In this document: positions 8,320-17,462 of the stretch, piece after piece
Layout of the letters: each line of letters starts with the position of its first letter
How positions within the stretch are numbered: position 1 is the first letter of the stretch
From: PHAA01 sp964457945
GTDB lineage: Bacteria; Bacillota; Syntrophomonadia; Syntrophomonadales; Syntrophomonadaceae
Length of the DNA: 64,000 nucleotides
Direction of reading: 5' to 3'
NCBI GenBank assembly: GCA_964457945.1
Contig: CAYWFX010000006.1
Location: 33,941-97,940, forward strand
The notes under the pieces: model-generated
The model's database searches: none
Told to the model about the DNA's origin: nothing
The model's input: the letters and a program-made list of their open reading frames with translations, nothing else
Translations under genes and position numbers: made by a program

Positions 8320-9384
8320 TTATTTTACTTCAACCGTCCATCCGAACTCATCTTTCAGAGAGCCGTTCTGCACTCCGGTTATAGTATTGTAAATTCGAGC
8401 TGACAAATCACCGATGTTGCCCTCATTAATGAAAATTTGTTTTCCATCCCAGGTCAATTCTCCAATAGGTGAGATTACAGCTGCAGTTCCAGTACCAAAA
8501 GCCTCCTTCAGACTGCCTTTGGCATGAGCGTCATATAGTTCCTGGATGGAAATTCTTCTTTCAGTGACTTTAACCCCCCAGTTTCGCAATAATGTAATAG
8601 TTGAATCACGGGTTATACCTGCAAGAATACTACCTTCTAATGACGGGGTTATCACTTCATCATCAATCACGAAGAACACGTTCATAGTCCCGACCTCTTC
8701 TATGAACTTCTTATCTACACCGTCCAGCCACAAAACCTGGGTGTAGCCTTTGTGTTTAGCCTCCACTTGCGCCTTTAGGCTGGCTGCATAATTGCCAGGG
8801 GTTTTGGTAAAACCTAATCCACCTATAACCGCACGAACGTAATCACTTTCAACATATATCTTCACAGGATTAATCCCCTCTGGATAATAGGCACCGACTG
8901 GAGACAGGATAACAATGAACTGGTAGGTCAGAGAAGGTCTGACTCCCAGGTAGGGGTCTGTGGCAATGATAAAAGGTCTAAGATACAATGAGGTACCCTC
9001 TGCTTTGGGTATCCAGTCTTCGTCTACTTTAACAATAGCTTTAAGGGCTTCAACTGCGAAGTCAACATCAACCTCAGGAATACAGAGCCGGTCATTAGAT
9101 ATGTTAATTCTTTCCATATTCTGGTGGGGTCTAAACAAAAGAATTCGTCCGTCCTCAGTATGGTAAGCCTTCAGCCCTTCAAATACCGCCTGCCCATAAT
9201 GTAAGACCATAGTAGCTGGGTCAATCATCAGAGGCGCATAAGGTATTATTCGCGCATCATGCCAACCTTTACCCTCGGTGTAATCCATGATAAACATGTG
9301 ATCACTAAAATACTCTCCGAATCCAAGTCCATTTTGATCAGGTTTTTCTTTGGGTGTTAACGTTTTTTCAATCTTAATAGACAT
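8320..9384 (-). CDS. ilvE: Branched-chain amino acid aminotransferase
   Basis: This 354-residue class IV PLP-dependent aminotransferase interconverts leucine, isoleucine and valine with their 2-oxo acids. The length and sequence fit the larger BCAT type. The pyridoxal-binding lysine is in NYAASLKAQ, followed by EEVGTMNVFF and the phosphate-binding GSILAGITRDS. It stands alone between hairpins, so it is probably monocistronic. It would serve synthesis or fermentation of branched amino acids. Confidence 0.93.
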   Translation of the reverse strand: MSIKIEKTLTPKEKPDQNGLGFGEYFSDHMFIMDYTEGKGWHDARIIPYAPLMIDPATMVLHYGQAVFEGLKAYHTEDGRILLFRPHQNMERINISNDRLCIPEVDVDFAVEALKAIVKVDEDWIPKAEGTSLYLRPFIIATDPYLGVRPSLTYQFIVILSPVGAYYPEGINPVKIYVESDYVRAVIGGLGFTKTPGNYAASLKAQVEAKHKGYTQVLWLDGVDKKFIEEVGTMNVFFVIDDEVITPSLEGSILAGITRDSTITLLRNWGVKVTERRISIQELYDAHAKGSLKEAFGTGTAAVISPIGELTWDGKQIFINEGNIGDLSARIYNTITGVQNGSLKDEFGWTVEVK

Positions 9385-9497
9385 AATTCTTTAAACCCCT
9401 TCCTACAAAAATCCTATTTTGCATACTATACACAAATTTGAACAATAATTAAAGTGGGTACAACATGAATACAATTATACGCCTTTTCGCAATGGTA

Positions 9498-9525
9498 ATA
9501 AAGAAACCGGTCAGCAGGTGACCGG
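9498..9525 (-). terminator. Terminator of the rubrerythrin gene
   Basis: Read on the minus strand, CCGGTCA pairs with TGACCGG and is followed by TTTCTTTATT, 30 bp after the rubrerythrin stop. Confidence 0.65.
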
Positions 9526-9556
9526 CAAGAATAAACAAGTTAATATTTATAAAATC

Positions 9557-10096
9557 TTAGTAATTTTCTGCTAGTACTTCATAGTAGGCTCTGGGATGAG
9601 CACACGCGGGACAGATTTCAGGTGGTTCTACTCCTTCGTGGACATATCCACAGTTCCTGCATTTCCATTTTACAGGGCTGGGTCTTCTGAAAACGCTATT
9701 GCGTTTGACGTTATCCAATAATTTACGATACCTTTTTTCATGTTCTTCTTCTACTTCGGCAATCTCTTTGATTACATCAGCAATTTCATCAAAACCTTCT
9801 TCTCGTGCGGTCTTTTCGAACTCTGGGTATAAAATAGTATGTTCTTCATTTTCTCCATCTGCAGCCGCCAGCAGGTTTTCTTCAGTGGGATGAACATAGC
9901 CGCCCATTAACAACTGATAAAAGCGTTTGGCATGTTCCTTCTCGTTAAGTGCAGTTTCGCTCAAAATGCCTGAAATCTGTTCATAGCCCTCCTTTTTAGC
10001 CTGGCTGGCGAAAAAGTCATACTTGTTTCTGGCCTGGGATTCACCGGCAAAAGCCTTCCATAGATTTTCTTCCGTTTTTGAACCTTTTAAATCCAT
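9557..10096 (-). CDS. rbr: Rubrerythrin
   Basis: This 179-residue protein has an N-terminal ferritin-like diiron domain (ExxE-type motifs such as EKEHAKRF and EVEEEHEKRY) and a C-terminal rubredoxin-like iron site, CRNCGY...CPACAHPRAYYE. Rubrerythrins reduce hydrogen peroxide in anaerobes and protect them from oxygen. The start is preceded by AAGGAGG. It has its own hairpin terminator. Confidence 0.95.
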   Translation of the reverse strand: MDLKGSKTEENLWKAFAGESQARNKYDFFASQAKKEGYEQISGILSETALNEKEHAKRFYQLLMGGYVHPTEENLLAAADGENEEHTILYPEFEKTAREEGFDEIADVIKEIAEVEEEHEKRYRKLLDNVKRNSVFRRPSPVKWKCRNCGYVHEGVEPPEICPACAHPRAYYEVLAENY

Positions 10097-10162
10097 ATTT
10101 ATTGCCTCCTTATAATATATTTTATCCTATCCCCATATTTACTGCGCCAGGTGGTCAAGCAC

Positions 10163-10603
10163 TTATCTTACCAGGTGAAAGGGATAAACCCAGATCAGGT
10201 CGCTATGTTCGGGTCTGCTAAAGATCATTAAATCTTCCATCCAGTTCAAGATCTTCTCAAGTTCTTCCTCGTAGGCATCTTCCTCTACGCTATCATCCAG
10301 CGATATTTGGAAAACAGCTACCGGTATCTCCATCCAGTTCAGCAGTCGCAGTTCTTCTAATCCTTCATCCAAAAATTCCAGTGATGATATGGGCATGGAA
10401 AAAGGAGCCTGGTCTTTGCGTTTGATATGACTTTCCAGCATACCAATAATCTTCTTAAGTTGTTCTTCTTTTTCTTCAGTGACTAGGTATTGGAACAAAA
10501 CATCATAAAGGTTTTGGGTTAGAACGATAGAAGTGAGGGTAGGGAGCATGAGATGCTGTTCCTGCCTTAGAAAATTTAGTTTAAAGTTTTTTGGCTCCGG
10601 CAA
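10163..10603 (-). CDS. Hypothetical acidic protein
   Basis: This 146-residue protein is not recognised. It is soluble, rich in Glu and Leu, with a predicted mostly helical middle (about residues 40-65) and an acidic stretch SVEEDAYEEELEKILNWMED near residue 110. No metal or catalytic motif is visible. It lies upstream of rubrerythrin on the same strand, 66 bp apart, which may be chance. AAGGAG precedes the start, supporting translation. Confidence 0.6.
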   Translation of the reverse strand: MPEPKNFKLNFLRQEQHLMLPTLTSIVLTQNLYDVLFQYLVTEEKEEQLKKIIGMLESHIKRKDQAPFSMPISSLEFLDEGLEELRLLNWMEIPVAVFQISLDDSVEEDAYEEELEKILNWMEDLMIFSRPEHSDLIWVYPFHLVR

Positions 10604-10837
10604 TTAAAACAACTCCTTACGATTATGAATCTACTAAATAGACTAGCGAATTTGTAGCAGATGTTCAAGAAATATTTTTATTCCAGGTATTGTGGGCTTA
10701 AGGGGATTTCCATGTTTTTTGACTGTCAGCAGTACCATAATTAGGGTGCTTTATCATTACCATTATCCCCCTTTTTTAGGTATAATACAAATCAAAGGTA
10801 CAAATTGTCCAAGCCATTAACGTTAGGAGACAATACT

Positions 10838-11029
10838 ATGCGAAAAAGACATGATCAGGATCCAGAATCATGGTTATATTCTCAATCTAAAGAGAAAAAC
10901 CCTGATAAAATGCGCAGGCAGAACAATATACTCCTGATTCTAGTTTTAATAATTATGATGGCTCTTATTTTTAATGTGGGTGGGATTGAAACTATACTGA
11001 AAAATACCCTGATCGGGGTGCGAAAATAA
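10838..11029 (+). CDS. Hypothetical small membrane protein
   Basis: This 63-residue protein has a charged N-terminus (about residues 1-27) and one hydrophobic segment, ILLILVLIIMMALIFNVGG. ATG 10838 is favoured over an upstream in-frame TTG at 10805 because TTAGGAGA is placed correctly before it. A TATAAT sequence at 10781 could be its promoter -10. The family is not recognised. Confidence 0.6.
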   Translation: MRKRHDQDPESWLYSQSKEKNPDKMRRQNNILLILVLIIMMALIFNVGGIETILKNTLIGVRK

Positions 11030-11168
11030 TTGCTATGTCACCAGACATGGGCGGAACAATCCATCACTTAATCAAAATATGACCACTTGCTATTCAGCTA
11101 ATTATACTGATTTGCTTTAATATAATTAACCATTATGTTAGAATATACAAGACTATTTCTAGGTAGGT

Positions 11169-11831
11169 ATGGAGATGAAAATTGCTATAGATGGCCCTGC
11201 GGGTGCGGGGAAGAGTACTCTTGCCCGGGTGTTAGCTCGGAGTTTGGGTTTTGTTTATATTGACACCGGTGCTATGTACCGGGCATTGACCTTCAGAGCT
11301 CAACAAAAAGGCATAAATCTAAAAGATGATTCCTCCCTTTATGCACTGGCTAATTCCATTAATATTCATTTTGAATCTAGAGCAGGCATTCAGGGAGTTT
11401 TTTGTGATGGGGAAGATGTTACTGACGCGATTCGTTCTCCTGAGGTTAACGCTGGGGTTTCCATTGTGGCCGCTCATCCTCTGGTTAGAGAAATAATGGT
11501 GAAAAAACAACAGATCATGGCCCAGACCAGTAATGTTATTATGGATGGACGAGATATAGGAGAGCAAGTTTTACCTGACGCTGAATTCAAATTTTTTCTT
11601 ACTGCCGGCCTTCAGGAGAGAGCTCAGAGAAGGATATTAGAAATGGAAAGACAGGGCTATGATATCGATAAAAACCTAATCAAGGAAGATATGGAGAAGC
11701 GGGATCGAATGGATTCTGAAAGGGAAATAGGAGCCTTAAAAATATTAGCTGATTCTATTGTGATTGATACCAGCGAACGCACCGCTGATGAGGTCTTGGC
11801 GCATATACTCTCCATCATTGGGGAGGATTAG
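11169..11831 (+). CDS. cmk: Cytidylate kinase
   Basis: This 220-residue enzyme phosphorylates CMP and dCMP with ATP. The P-loop GPAGAGKSTLARVLA is at residues 9-23, followed by YIDTGAMYR and the characteristic MDGRDIGEQVLPDAE. It opens a run of co-directional genes; plsC starts one base after its stop codon. In many Clostridia cmk, plsC and ispH-rpsA occur together, as here. Confidence 0.95.
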   Translation: MEMKIAIDGPAGAGKSTLARVLARSLGFVYIDTGAMYRALTFRAQQKGINLKDDSSLYALANSINIHFESRAGIQGVFCDGEDVTDAIRSPEVNAGVSIVAAHPLVREIMVKKQQIMAQTSNVIMDGRDIGEQVLPDAEFKFFLTAGLQERAQRRILEMERQGYDIDKNLIKEDMEKRDRMDSEREIGALKILADSIVIDTSERTADEVLAHILSIIGED

Positions 11832-11832
11832 T

Positions 11833-12426
11833 ATGCTGTATGCTGCTGTCAGGACATTACTGCGGTTTATATTTTTTTTTCTTGGACTGAAATCGGAAGG
11901 CCATGATAAACTGCCCATGTCAGGGCCGGTTATCATTGCTGCCAACCATGTCAGCAATTGGGATCCGATTGTGGTGGCTCTGGTTTTGGACCGTCCCATA
12001 CATTTTATGGGGAAGGCGCAGTTATTTAAATATGCGATTTCGGACAAATTATTAACGAGATTGAATGCTTTTCCGGTGAAAAAGGGTGTTCCGGATAGAA
12101 ATGCCATACGACGAGCCCTCAAGGTATTGGAAGAGGGCCAAGTATTAGGCATATTCCCTGAGGGAGCGCGAAACAAGACCGGGGAGGATATGAAGGCCCA
12201 GTCAGGTGTAGCTATGATCGCCCTTAAATCAGGATCTCCAATTGTACCTGTGGCCTGCATAGGAACTAAATGTAATTTACCTTTTGGATGGTTCAGCCCT
12301 TTGCTGGTTAGAGTTGGCGATGCTATTTACTTGGATGAATACCAGGGTCAGAAAGTGAATTCTGCTACGATGGAACAGTTGAGCAGTGATATTATGGATA
12401 AAATAAACCAGCTTTTATTAAAATAA
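11833..12426 (+). CDS. plsC: 1-acyl-sn-glycerol-3-phosphate acyltransferase
   Basis: This 197-residue membrane-associated enzyme acylates lysophosphatidate to phosphatidate in phospholipid synthesis. The catalytic HX4D motif is NHVSNWD, and the phosphate-binding motif is FPEGARN. ATG 11833 (after GGGGAGG) is preferred over upstream starts that would overlap cmk. An N-terminal hydrophobic segment (RFIFFFLGL) anchors it to the membrane. plsY and gpsA of the same pathway are at 22-24 kb. Confidence 0.93.
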   Translation: MLYAAVRTLLRFIFFFLGLKSEGHDKLPMSGPVIIAANHVSNWDPIVVALVLDRPIHFMGKAQLFKYAISDKLLTRLNAFPVKKGVPDRNAIRRALKVLEEGQVLGIFPEGARNKTGEDMKAQSGVAMIALKSGSPIVPVACIGTKCNLPFGWFSPLLVRVGDAIYLDEYQGQKVNSATMEQLSSDIMDKINQLLLK

Positions 12427-12477
12427 AGAAGGATTATAGAGACCGAATACGAAATAAATATAACGGGGTGTAGAATT

Positions 12478-14553
12478 TTGCTGGTGTTGCTTGCTGAAAA
12501 GGCTGGGTTTTGTTCTGGAGTCAGGAGAGCCTTTCATATTGCTGAAGAAGCCAGCCGTTCAGATGGCATTTGGTGTACATTAGGCCCGCTGGTTCATAAT
12601 GATGGGGTCATACACTATTTTGAGGAAAAAGGCATAAAGGCTGTCAATTATATTAGCGAGGTTGATACGGGCGGAGTAATTTTTAGAACTCATGGAGTTT
12701 CTCCCCAAATAATTTGCGAAGTGGAAGAAAAAGGCTGCCCGATTCAAGATGCCACTTGTCCCCTGGTTAAGCGGGTACATGCAGTGGCCGAATTACTGAG
12801 GGGTGAAGGTTATGATATAGTTGTTTTTGGAGACATAAATCACCCTGAGGTGCAAGGAATAATGGGATGGTGTGATAATAAAGCCACTGTTATTGCCAAC
12901 CCGGATGAAGCTCGCGAGTATACTGGAGTTAAGAAATTAGGTATCATTTCTCAGACTACGAAAGATGAGAAAGATTTTTATGCGGTAGTATCTGCCCTTT
13001 TATTAAAATCTCAAGAAATAAGGGTGTTCAATACCATATGTTCTGCTACCCGACAAAGACAGGAGTCAGCTAGGATATTATGCCAAGAGGTTGATTTGAT
13101 GCTGGTCATTGGTGACCAGAACAGTTCCAATACCCAAACTCTGACACGAGAGTGTCAACAAACCGGAGTGAAAACCTGGCAGATACAGTCCGCTAAAGAT
13201 CTTAAAGCTGAATATTTAGTGGGTGTAAATAGGGTGGGGATTACGGCAGGAGCTTCCACTCCGGACTGGATTATTAAGGAGGTATTAGATAGGATGACGG
13301 AGTTTGATGACGGCGCTCCTCAGGAGCAAAACCAGGAAAATTTAGTGCAGGAGAAACCGGTGGAAGAAAATTTAGTCCATGAAGAAAATTTTGCCAAAAT
13401 GGAAGCTGAAATGGCCGACTTGGCTAGTCCTGAAAAAGGCGATGTAATAAAAGGCATAGTTGTTCAGGTTCTAGATGATGAGGTTATGGTGGATGTAGGT
13501 GGCAAATCGGAAGGGATAATCCCGCTTCGAGAAATGTCATTTAAAGATGTTAATTCAGCCAGAGAATTGGTTAAAATAGGCGATGAACTTGAAGTGCTGG
13601 TATTAAAATGGGATGATGATGGAACCATTTTATTATCCAAGAAAAAGGTTGATTCTAAAAGGGCTATGGATAAATTGGAAGAGGGTTTCCAGGAAGGAAG
13701 TATGATTGAAGGTACAGTGGTGGGCAGCGTTAAAGGCGGCCTGTTGGTTGATGTAGGGGTAGTGGCTTTCTTACCAGCCTCACATGTTGAGGATGGATAT
13801 GTGAAAAATCTTGATGAGTATATTGGTAAAACATATAAATTTAGGATTATTGAATTTAACCGCCATAAAAAACGCGGTTCGCAGATTGTGTTGTCTCGTA
13901 AACAACTGGTAGAAGAAGAACGCTCCAAACTCAAAGAGCAGTTCTGGGCAAGCATCGAAGAAGGGCAGACCCTGAAAGGAAGGGTAAAACGCATTGTCGA
14001 TTATGGAGCCTTTATAGATCTGGGAGGTTTTGAAGGATTGTTGCATGTGTCTGAAATGGATCATGTAAGAATCAGCCATCCCTCCAGCATCCTCAATGAA
14101 GGCGATGAAATAGATATCTATATCCTGGCTTTGGATCGGGAAAAACAAAGGGTTTCTCTCAGCCGTAAGAAACTTCTCAAGAGTCCCTGGGAAATCGTAC
14201 TCGAAAAGTATAATGAGGGCGATATTATTGGAGGGAAAGTAGTTAGAATAGCTCCTTTTGGCGCTTTTGTAGAAATTGAACCTGGCGTTGATGGTCTGGT
14301 GCATATTTCGCAGCTTGCCAATCGTCGGGTAGAGAAGCCGCAGGATGTGGTAGCGGTCAACCAGGAGGTTCAGGTAAAAATACTTAGTATTGACCCGGAG
14401 GAGAAAAGAATAGGTCTATCTATTAAGGAAGTTGTTACGGAAGCCGATGATAAAGAGGTTCAGAATTTCCTGGACAAACAGGATCAGGCTCCGGAAGAAC
14501 ATCTAGAAGATGCGGATAAACCGAATAATTTAGATGGGGAAGACCAACAATAG
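12478..14553 (+). CDS. ispH-rpsA: Fused IspH (HMBPP reductase) and ribosomal protein S1
   Basis: This is a 691-residue bifunctional protein. Residues 1 to about 280 are IspH, the [4Fe-4S] enzyme that makes IPP and DMAPP from HMBPP in the last step of the MEP pathway. Its cluster cysteines are visible in AGFCSGVRRA, QDATCPLVK and NTICSATRQRQ. Residues from about 325 onward form four S1 RNA-binding domains, for example GDVIKGIVVQVLDDEVMVDV, with the third and fourth containing VDYGAFIDLGG and APFGAFVEI. The linker is rich in Glu. The start is TTG at 12478. The same fusion is known in Clostridia. Confidence 0.94.
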   Translation: MLVLLAEKAGFCSGVRRAFHIAEEASRSDGIWCTLGPLVHNDGVIHYFEEKGIKAVNYISEVDTGGVIFRTHGVSPQIICEVEEKGCPIQDATCPLVKRVHAVAELLRGEGYDIVVFGDINHPEVQGIMGWCDNKATVIANPDEAREYTGVKKLGIISQTTKDEKDFYAVVSALLLKSQEIRVFNTICSATRQRQESARILCQEVDLMLVIGDQNSSNTQTLTRECQQTGVKTWQIQSAKDLKAEYLVGVNRVGITAGASTPDWIIKEVLDRMTEFDDGAPQEQNQENLVQEKPVEENLVHEENFAKMEAEMADLASPEKGDVIKGIVVQVLDDEVMVDVGGKSEGIIPLREMSFKDVNSARELVKIGDELEVLVLKWDDDGTILLSKKKVDSKRAMDKLEEGFQEGSMIEGTVVGSVKGGLLVDVGVVAFLPASHVEDGYVKNLDEYIGKTYKFRIIEFNRHKKRGSQIVLSRKQLVEEERSKLKEQFWASIEEGQTLKGRVKRIVDYGAFIDLGGFEGLLHVSEMDHVRISHPSSILNEGDEIDIYILALDREKQRVSLSRKKLLKSPWEIVLEKYNEGDIIGGKVVRIAPFGAFVEIEPGVDGLVHISQLANRRVEKPQDVVAVNQEVQVKILSIDPEEKRIGLSIKEVVTEADDKEVQNFLDKQDQAPEEHLEDADKPNNLDGEDQQ

Positions 14554-14576
14554 CAGAAAGGAAAGGGAGGAGAAGC

Positions 14577-14780
14577 ATGCCTATTTTTGACTTTGAATGC
14601 CAGGAATGTGGACATAAATTCGACCTCATGATTTCCAATGCGGATAAAGATAAAGCGAAGTGCCCTCAATGTGGTGCTAAGACTATAAAGCAACTGCTAT
14701 CCTTATTTAATACCTCCAGGGTTGGAGGAGCCCCTGTTAATTCCTGTTCAGGCTGTCGAGCAGCGAGTAATGGCGGGTGA
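14577..14780 (+). CDS. FmdB-type zinc ribbon protein
   Basis: This 67-residue protein begins MPIFDFECQECGHKFD and contains two CxxC pairs (CQEC and CPQC) that form a small zinc ribbon, as in the putative regulatory FmdB family. The tail is Gly/Cys rich (CSGCRAASNGG). Its function is unknown. A good GGAAAGGGAGG precedes it, and a terminator follows 14 bp after the stop. Confidence 0.85.
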   Translation: MPIFDFECQECGHKFDLMISNADKDKAKCPQCGAKTIKQLLSLFNTSRVGGAPVNSCSGCRAASNGG

Positions 14781-14793
14781 GGGGCGAGGTTTT

Positions 14794-14818
14794 AGGCTGC
14801 CGGTAGGCAGCCTTTTCT
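14794..14818 (+). terminator. Intrinsic terminator after the zinc ribbon gene
   Basis: AGGCTGCC pairs perfectly with GGCAGCCT around GGTA, followed by TTTTCT. It closes the cmk-to-zinc-ribbon transcription unit. Confidence 0.85.
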
Positions 14819-14884
14819 ATGCCTGAGTACTTAGGATCTAAGATCATACGGTAATATCTTTTAGAAAAAGAGAGCGGTATATTT

Positions 14885-15481
14885 ATGAAAGCAAGCGGAG
14901 TGATTCTGGCCGGTGGCAAAAGTTCACGGATGAAATATAACAAGGCTTTTGCTGAGATTGCGGGTAGATCTGTGATAAACATTATTGTTGACAAATTTAA
15001 CCAATATTTCGAAGAGATTATTATTATCAGTAATGAACCTGAATTATATTATGAACTGGGTCCAGTGGTATATACCGATATTTATCCGCACATGGGCCCG
15101 GTAAGTGGTATTCACTCGGGTCTCTACCATGCACGGCATGATCAGGCATTCATACTGGGCTGTGACGTGCCTTTCATAAATATGGAACTGGTGGAATACA
15201 TGTTTAACCAGTTGGGTGATTATGACAGCGTAGTACCGGAAATAGATACTTACCTACAGCCCTTATCTGCGATTTACAGTAAAAAATGTTTGCCAGTATT
15301 AACGAACTGTCTGGAGAACAATAAAGTGAAGTTAATTCGAATATTTGAGGAGTTAAACGCTCTGACCTTAAATCGAAACGAATTGGAAAGATTTGGCGTA
15401 GTTGAGGAGCTTTTTCTTAATGTAAATGATCTGGAAGCATTAAATAGAGCCAAACAAATCGCAGGGAGGTATCAGTTATAA
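14885..15481 (+). CDS. mobA: Molybdenum cofactor guanylyltransferase
   Basis: This 198-residue MobA-like nucleotidyltransferase attaches GMP to molybdopterin. It shows the N-terminal motif GVILAGGKSSRMKYNKAF and the nucleotide/metal region FILGCDVPF near residue 93. GMP-modified cofactor would serve enzymes such as formate dehydrogenases. Its stop codon overlaps the likely start of fni (ATAA). Confidence 0.9.
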   Translation: MKASGVILAGGKSSRMKYNKAFAEIAGRSVINIIVDKFNQYFEEIIIISNEPELYYELGPVVYTDIYPHMGPVSGIHSGLYHARHDQAFILGCDVPFINMELVEYMFNQLGDYDSVVPEIDTYLQPLSAIYSKKCLPVLTNCLENNKVKLIRIFEELNALTLNRNELERFGVVEELFLNVNDLEALNRAKQIAGRYQL

Positions 15482-16524
15482 GAAACAAGCGTAAGGCGGA
15501 GCATTTGGCCCTCGCTATGAATACAGCTGATGGTCCTAGCAGTAGTGGATTTGAGGATGTCTATCTTTTGCAGGACTCCATACCGGATTTGGCTCTGGAA
15601 GAAATTGACCTGCGTATCAATTTTCTAGGCAAAACGATCTGTTCCCCCTTGTTGATTAATGCTCTAACAGGAGGACCGGATCAAGCCAAGAATATTAACC
15701 GTATTCTAGCGTGTTTGGCCAGCAAGTTCGGTTTAGCTATGGCAGTAGGTTCTATGACCATAGCCATGGAAGATCCGGCCCTAAGAGATAGTTTTACTAT
15801 AGTACGCGAGATGAACCCAGACGGTATTGTACTAGCCAACGTAGGGGCCAATAGCAGCTATCATCAAGCTTGTGAGGCAGTAAAGATGATAAAAGCAGAT
15901 GGTCTGCAGCTTCACTTTAATGTACCGCAAGAGTTGGCTATGGCTGAGGGAGATCGAGACTTTCGCGGCATTATTGATAACGTGAGCCGCATAGTGGATG
16001 CCTGTCCGGTTCCAGTAATTGCAAAAGAAGTGGGTTTTGGTTTTTCCCAGGAAACGGTGGCAAAACTATTTGCAGCAGGAGTAAGGATTATTGATAACGG
16101 TGGCCAGGGAGGCACCAATTTTCTGGCTATAGAGGATCAACGCCAGGGAATGTTTAATCATCAATTGGATGATTGGGGTATACCTACAGCGGTAAGCTTA
16201 GCTGAAATAGCTGCCATGCAAATACCTATTCAAATTGTGGCCTCAGGAGGGATTCGAAGCGCAGTCGACATCGCTAAAGCTATTGCTATGGGGGCTGATA
16301 TGGTTGGAATTACAGGATTGTTCCTTAAGATCCTCCTACATGAAGGTCAGAATGAACTGGATAGGAGAATCGAGAGTTTATTATACCAGCTTAAATCAGT
16401 TTTTTTAATGAGCGGAGCCCGGGATTGCTCAATGATAAGGACTAAACCTGTTTTGATATTAGGTAAGACAGCACAGTGGCTGCGCGCCAGGAACATAGAC
16501 CCTGGCATTTGGTCCAATAAATAG
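15478..16524 (+). CDS. fni: Type 2 isopentenyl-diphosphate delta-isomerase
   Basis: This FMN-dependent enzyme interconverts IPP and DMAPP and complements IspH in the window. Recognisable parts are NALTGG, GSMTIAMEDP, AKEVGFGFS, DNGGQGGTNFLAIED and VASGGIRSAVDIAKAIAMGAD. The family-conserved N-terminus RNKRKAEHL is encoded upstream of the first conventional start (TTG 15505). No ATG, GTG, TTG or CTG lies between the in-frame stop at 15445 and that TTG. GGGAGG at 15464-15469 is placed for an ATA at 15478, which overlaps the mobA stop. I therefore place the start at ATA 15478 (348 residues). A sequencing error could also explain it. Confidence 0.85.
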   Translation: MRNKRKAEHLALAMNTADGPSSSGFEDVYLLQDSIPDLALEEIDLRINFLGKTICSPLLINALTGGPDQAKNINRILACLASKFGLAMAVGSMTIAMEDPALRDSFTIVREMNPDGIVLANVGANSSYHQACEAVKMIKADGLQLHFNVPQELAMAEGDRDFRGIIDNVSRIVDACPVPVIAKEVGFGFSQETVAKLFAAGVRIIDNGGQGGTNFLAIEDQRQGMFNHQLDDWGIPTAVSLAEIAAMQIPIQIVASGGIRSAVDIAKAIAMGADMVGITGLFLKILLHEGQNELDRRIESLLYQLKSVFLMSGARDCSMIRTKPVLILGKTAQWLRARNIDPGIWSNK

Positions 16525-16530
16525 AAATTA

Positions 16531-16569
16531 AAAAATGAGCTGCGGAACGATTTCCGGGCTCATTTTTTT
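16531..16569 (+). terminator. Intrinsic terminator after fni
   Basis: AAAAATGAGC pairs with GCTCATTTTT, with an inner short CGGA/TCCG stem, and ends in a T-run. Confidence 0.85.
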
Positions 16570-16733
16570 GTGTTTTCTGGTATTAGTTATTCCGTAACAA
16601 GCCATTACATAATTGTTAGCTAAAGGGGAAATTATAATATTTGAAACCGGTGCTCATTTGTTCCACTAGTTCAATCCTATATCTAGCAATAATCTTGCTG
16701 TTGAGCGCCGGTTTAAACTGATATGTAGAAAGG

Positions 16734-17462
16734 ATGAGACCTAAGATGAGTAATTTCCCTATTGGCTTAATTGCCCTGGTAGTTGTATCCATTCTAATTT
16801 ATTTTGGGGTCGCTCACCGTGTTCTGGATAAGCTTAGAATGAATGACAAATCAGCTTTAGCGGTTATTGCTGCCATAATTATCGGAAGCTTTATCGATAT
16901 ACCGCTCGGTTCTCGGTTAACCATCAATGTGGGCGGGTCTATTGCAGTTATTTTGGCGGTTTATGTTTGGTTGGGTGCGGGTACTACCTTTGAAAAAGTC
17001 AGGTCCATCATTGCCGCGGTAGTGACTGGTCTGGCTCTATTTATTGCCGGAAGATATCTGGGGGCGGAACCGGAACAGATATTTATAGACCCAATTTACA
17101 TCTATCCTCTGGTAGCTGGAGTAGTAGGTTACTTAGCCGGTCGTTCTCGCCGGGGCGCATTTTTTGCCGCAGTCATGGGGGTTCTCTCCTTGGACATTGC
17201 TCAGTACATTTATCTTATGCGTTCAGGATTGAGAGGAATTGTACATGTAGGTGGTGCCGGAGCATTTGACTCCCTAATACTATCAGGAATATTGGCTGTG
17301 CTTTTAGCGGAATTAATTGGTGAAAGTCTAGAAAGAATTCAGGGAGGACCAGCAACGGAAGGTAGGTCACCTGAATTAATTAAAAACTTGCGTGAACCGG
17401 AACCGGCCCAAAAACCTATGGGTGATGAGCAGAAGGAAGAACGAGGTGATGAGGATGTATAA
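16734..17462 (+). CDS. DUF1614-type integral membrane protein
   Basis: This 242-residue protein has several hydrophobic segments (about six to seven) and resembles the DUF1614 family of unknown function. Conserved-looking parts are IGSFIDIPLGS and VGGAGAFDSLILSGILAVLLAE. A charged soluble tail follows from about residue 195. Its end overlaps spoIIP by eight bases, so the two are translationally linked; this suggests a role in sporulation, which is inference. ATG 16746 is an alternative start. Confidence 0.7.
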   Translation: MRPKMSNFPIGLIALVVVSILIYFGVAHRVLDKLRMNDKSALAVIAAIIIGSFIDIPLGSRLTINVGGSIAVILAVYVWLGAGTTFEKVRSIIAAVVTGLALFIAGRYLGAEPEQIFIDPIYIYPLVAGVVGYLAGRSRRGAFFAAVMGVLSLDIAQYIYLMRSGLRGIVHVGGAGAFDSLILSGILAVLLAELIGESLERIQGGPATEGRSPELIKNLREPEPAQKPMGDEQKEERGDEDV

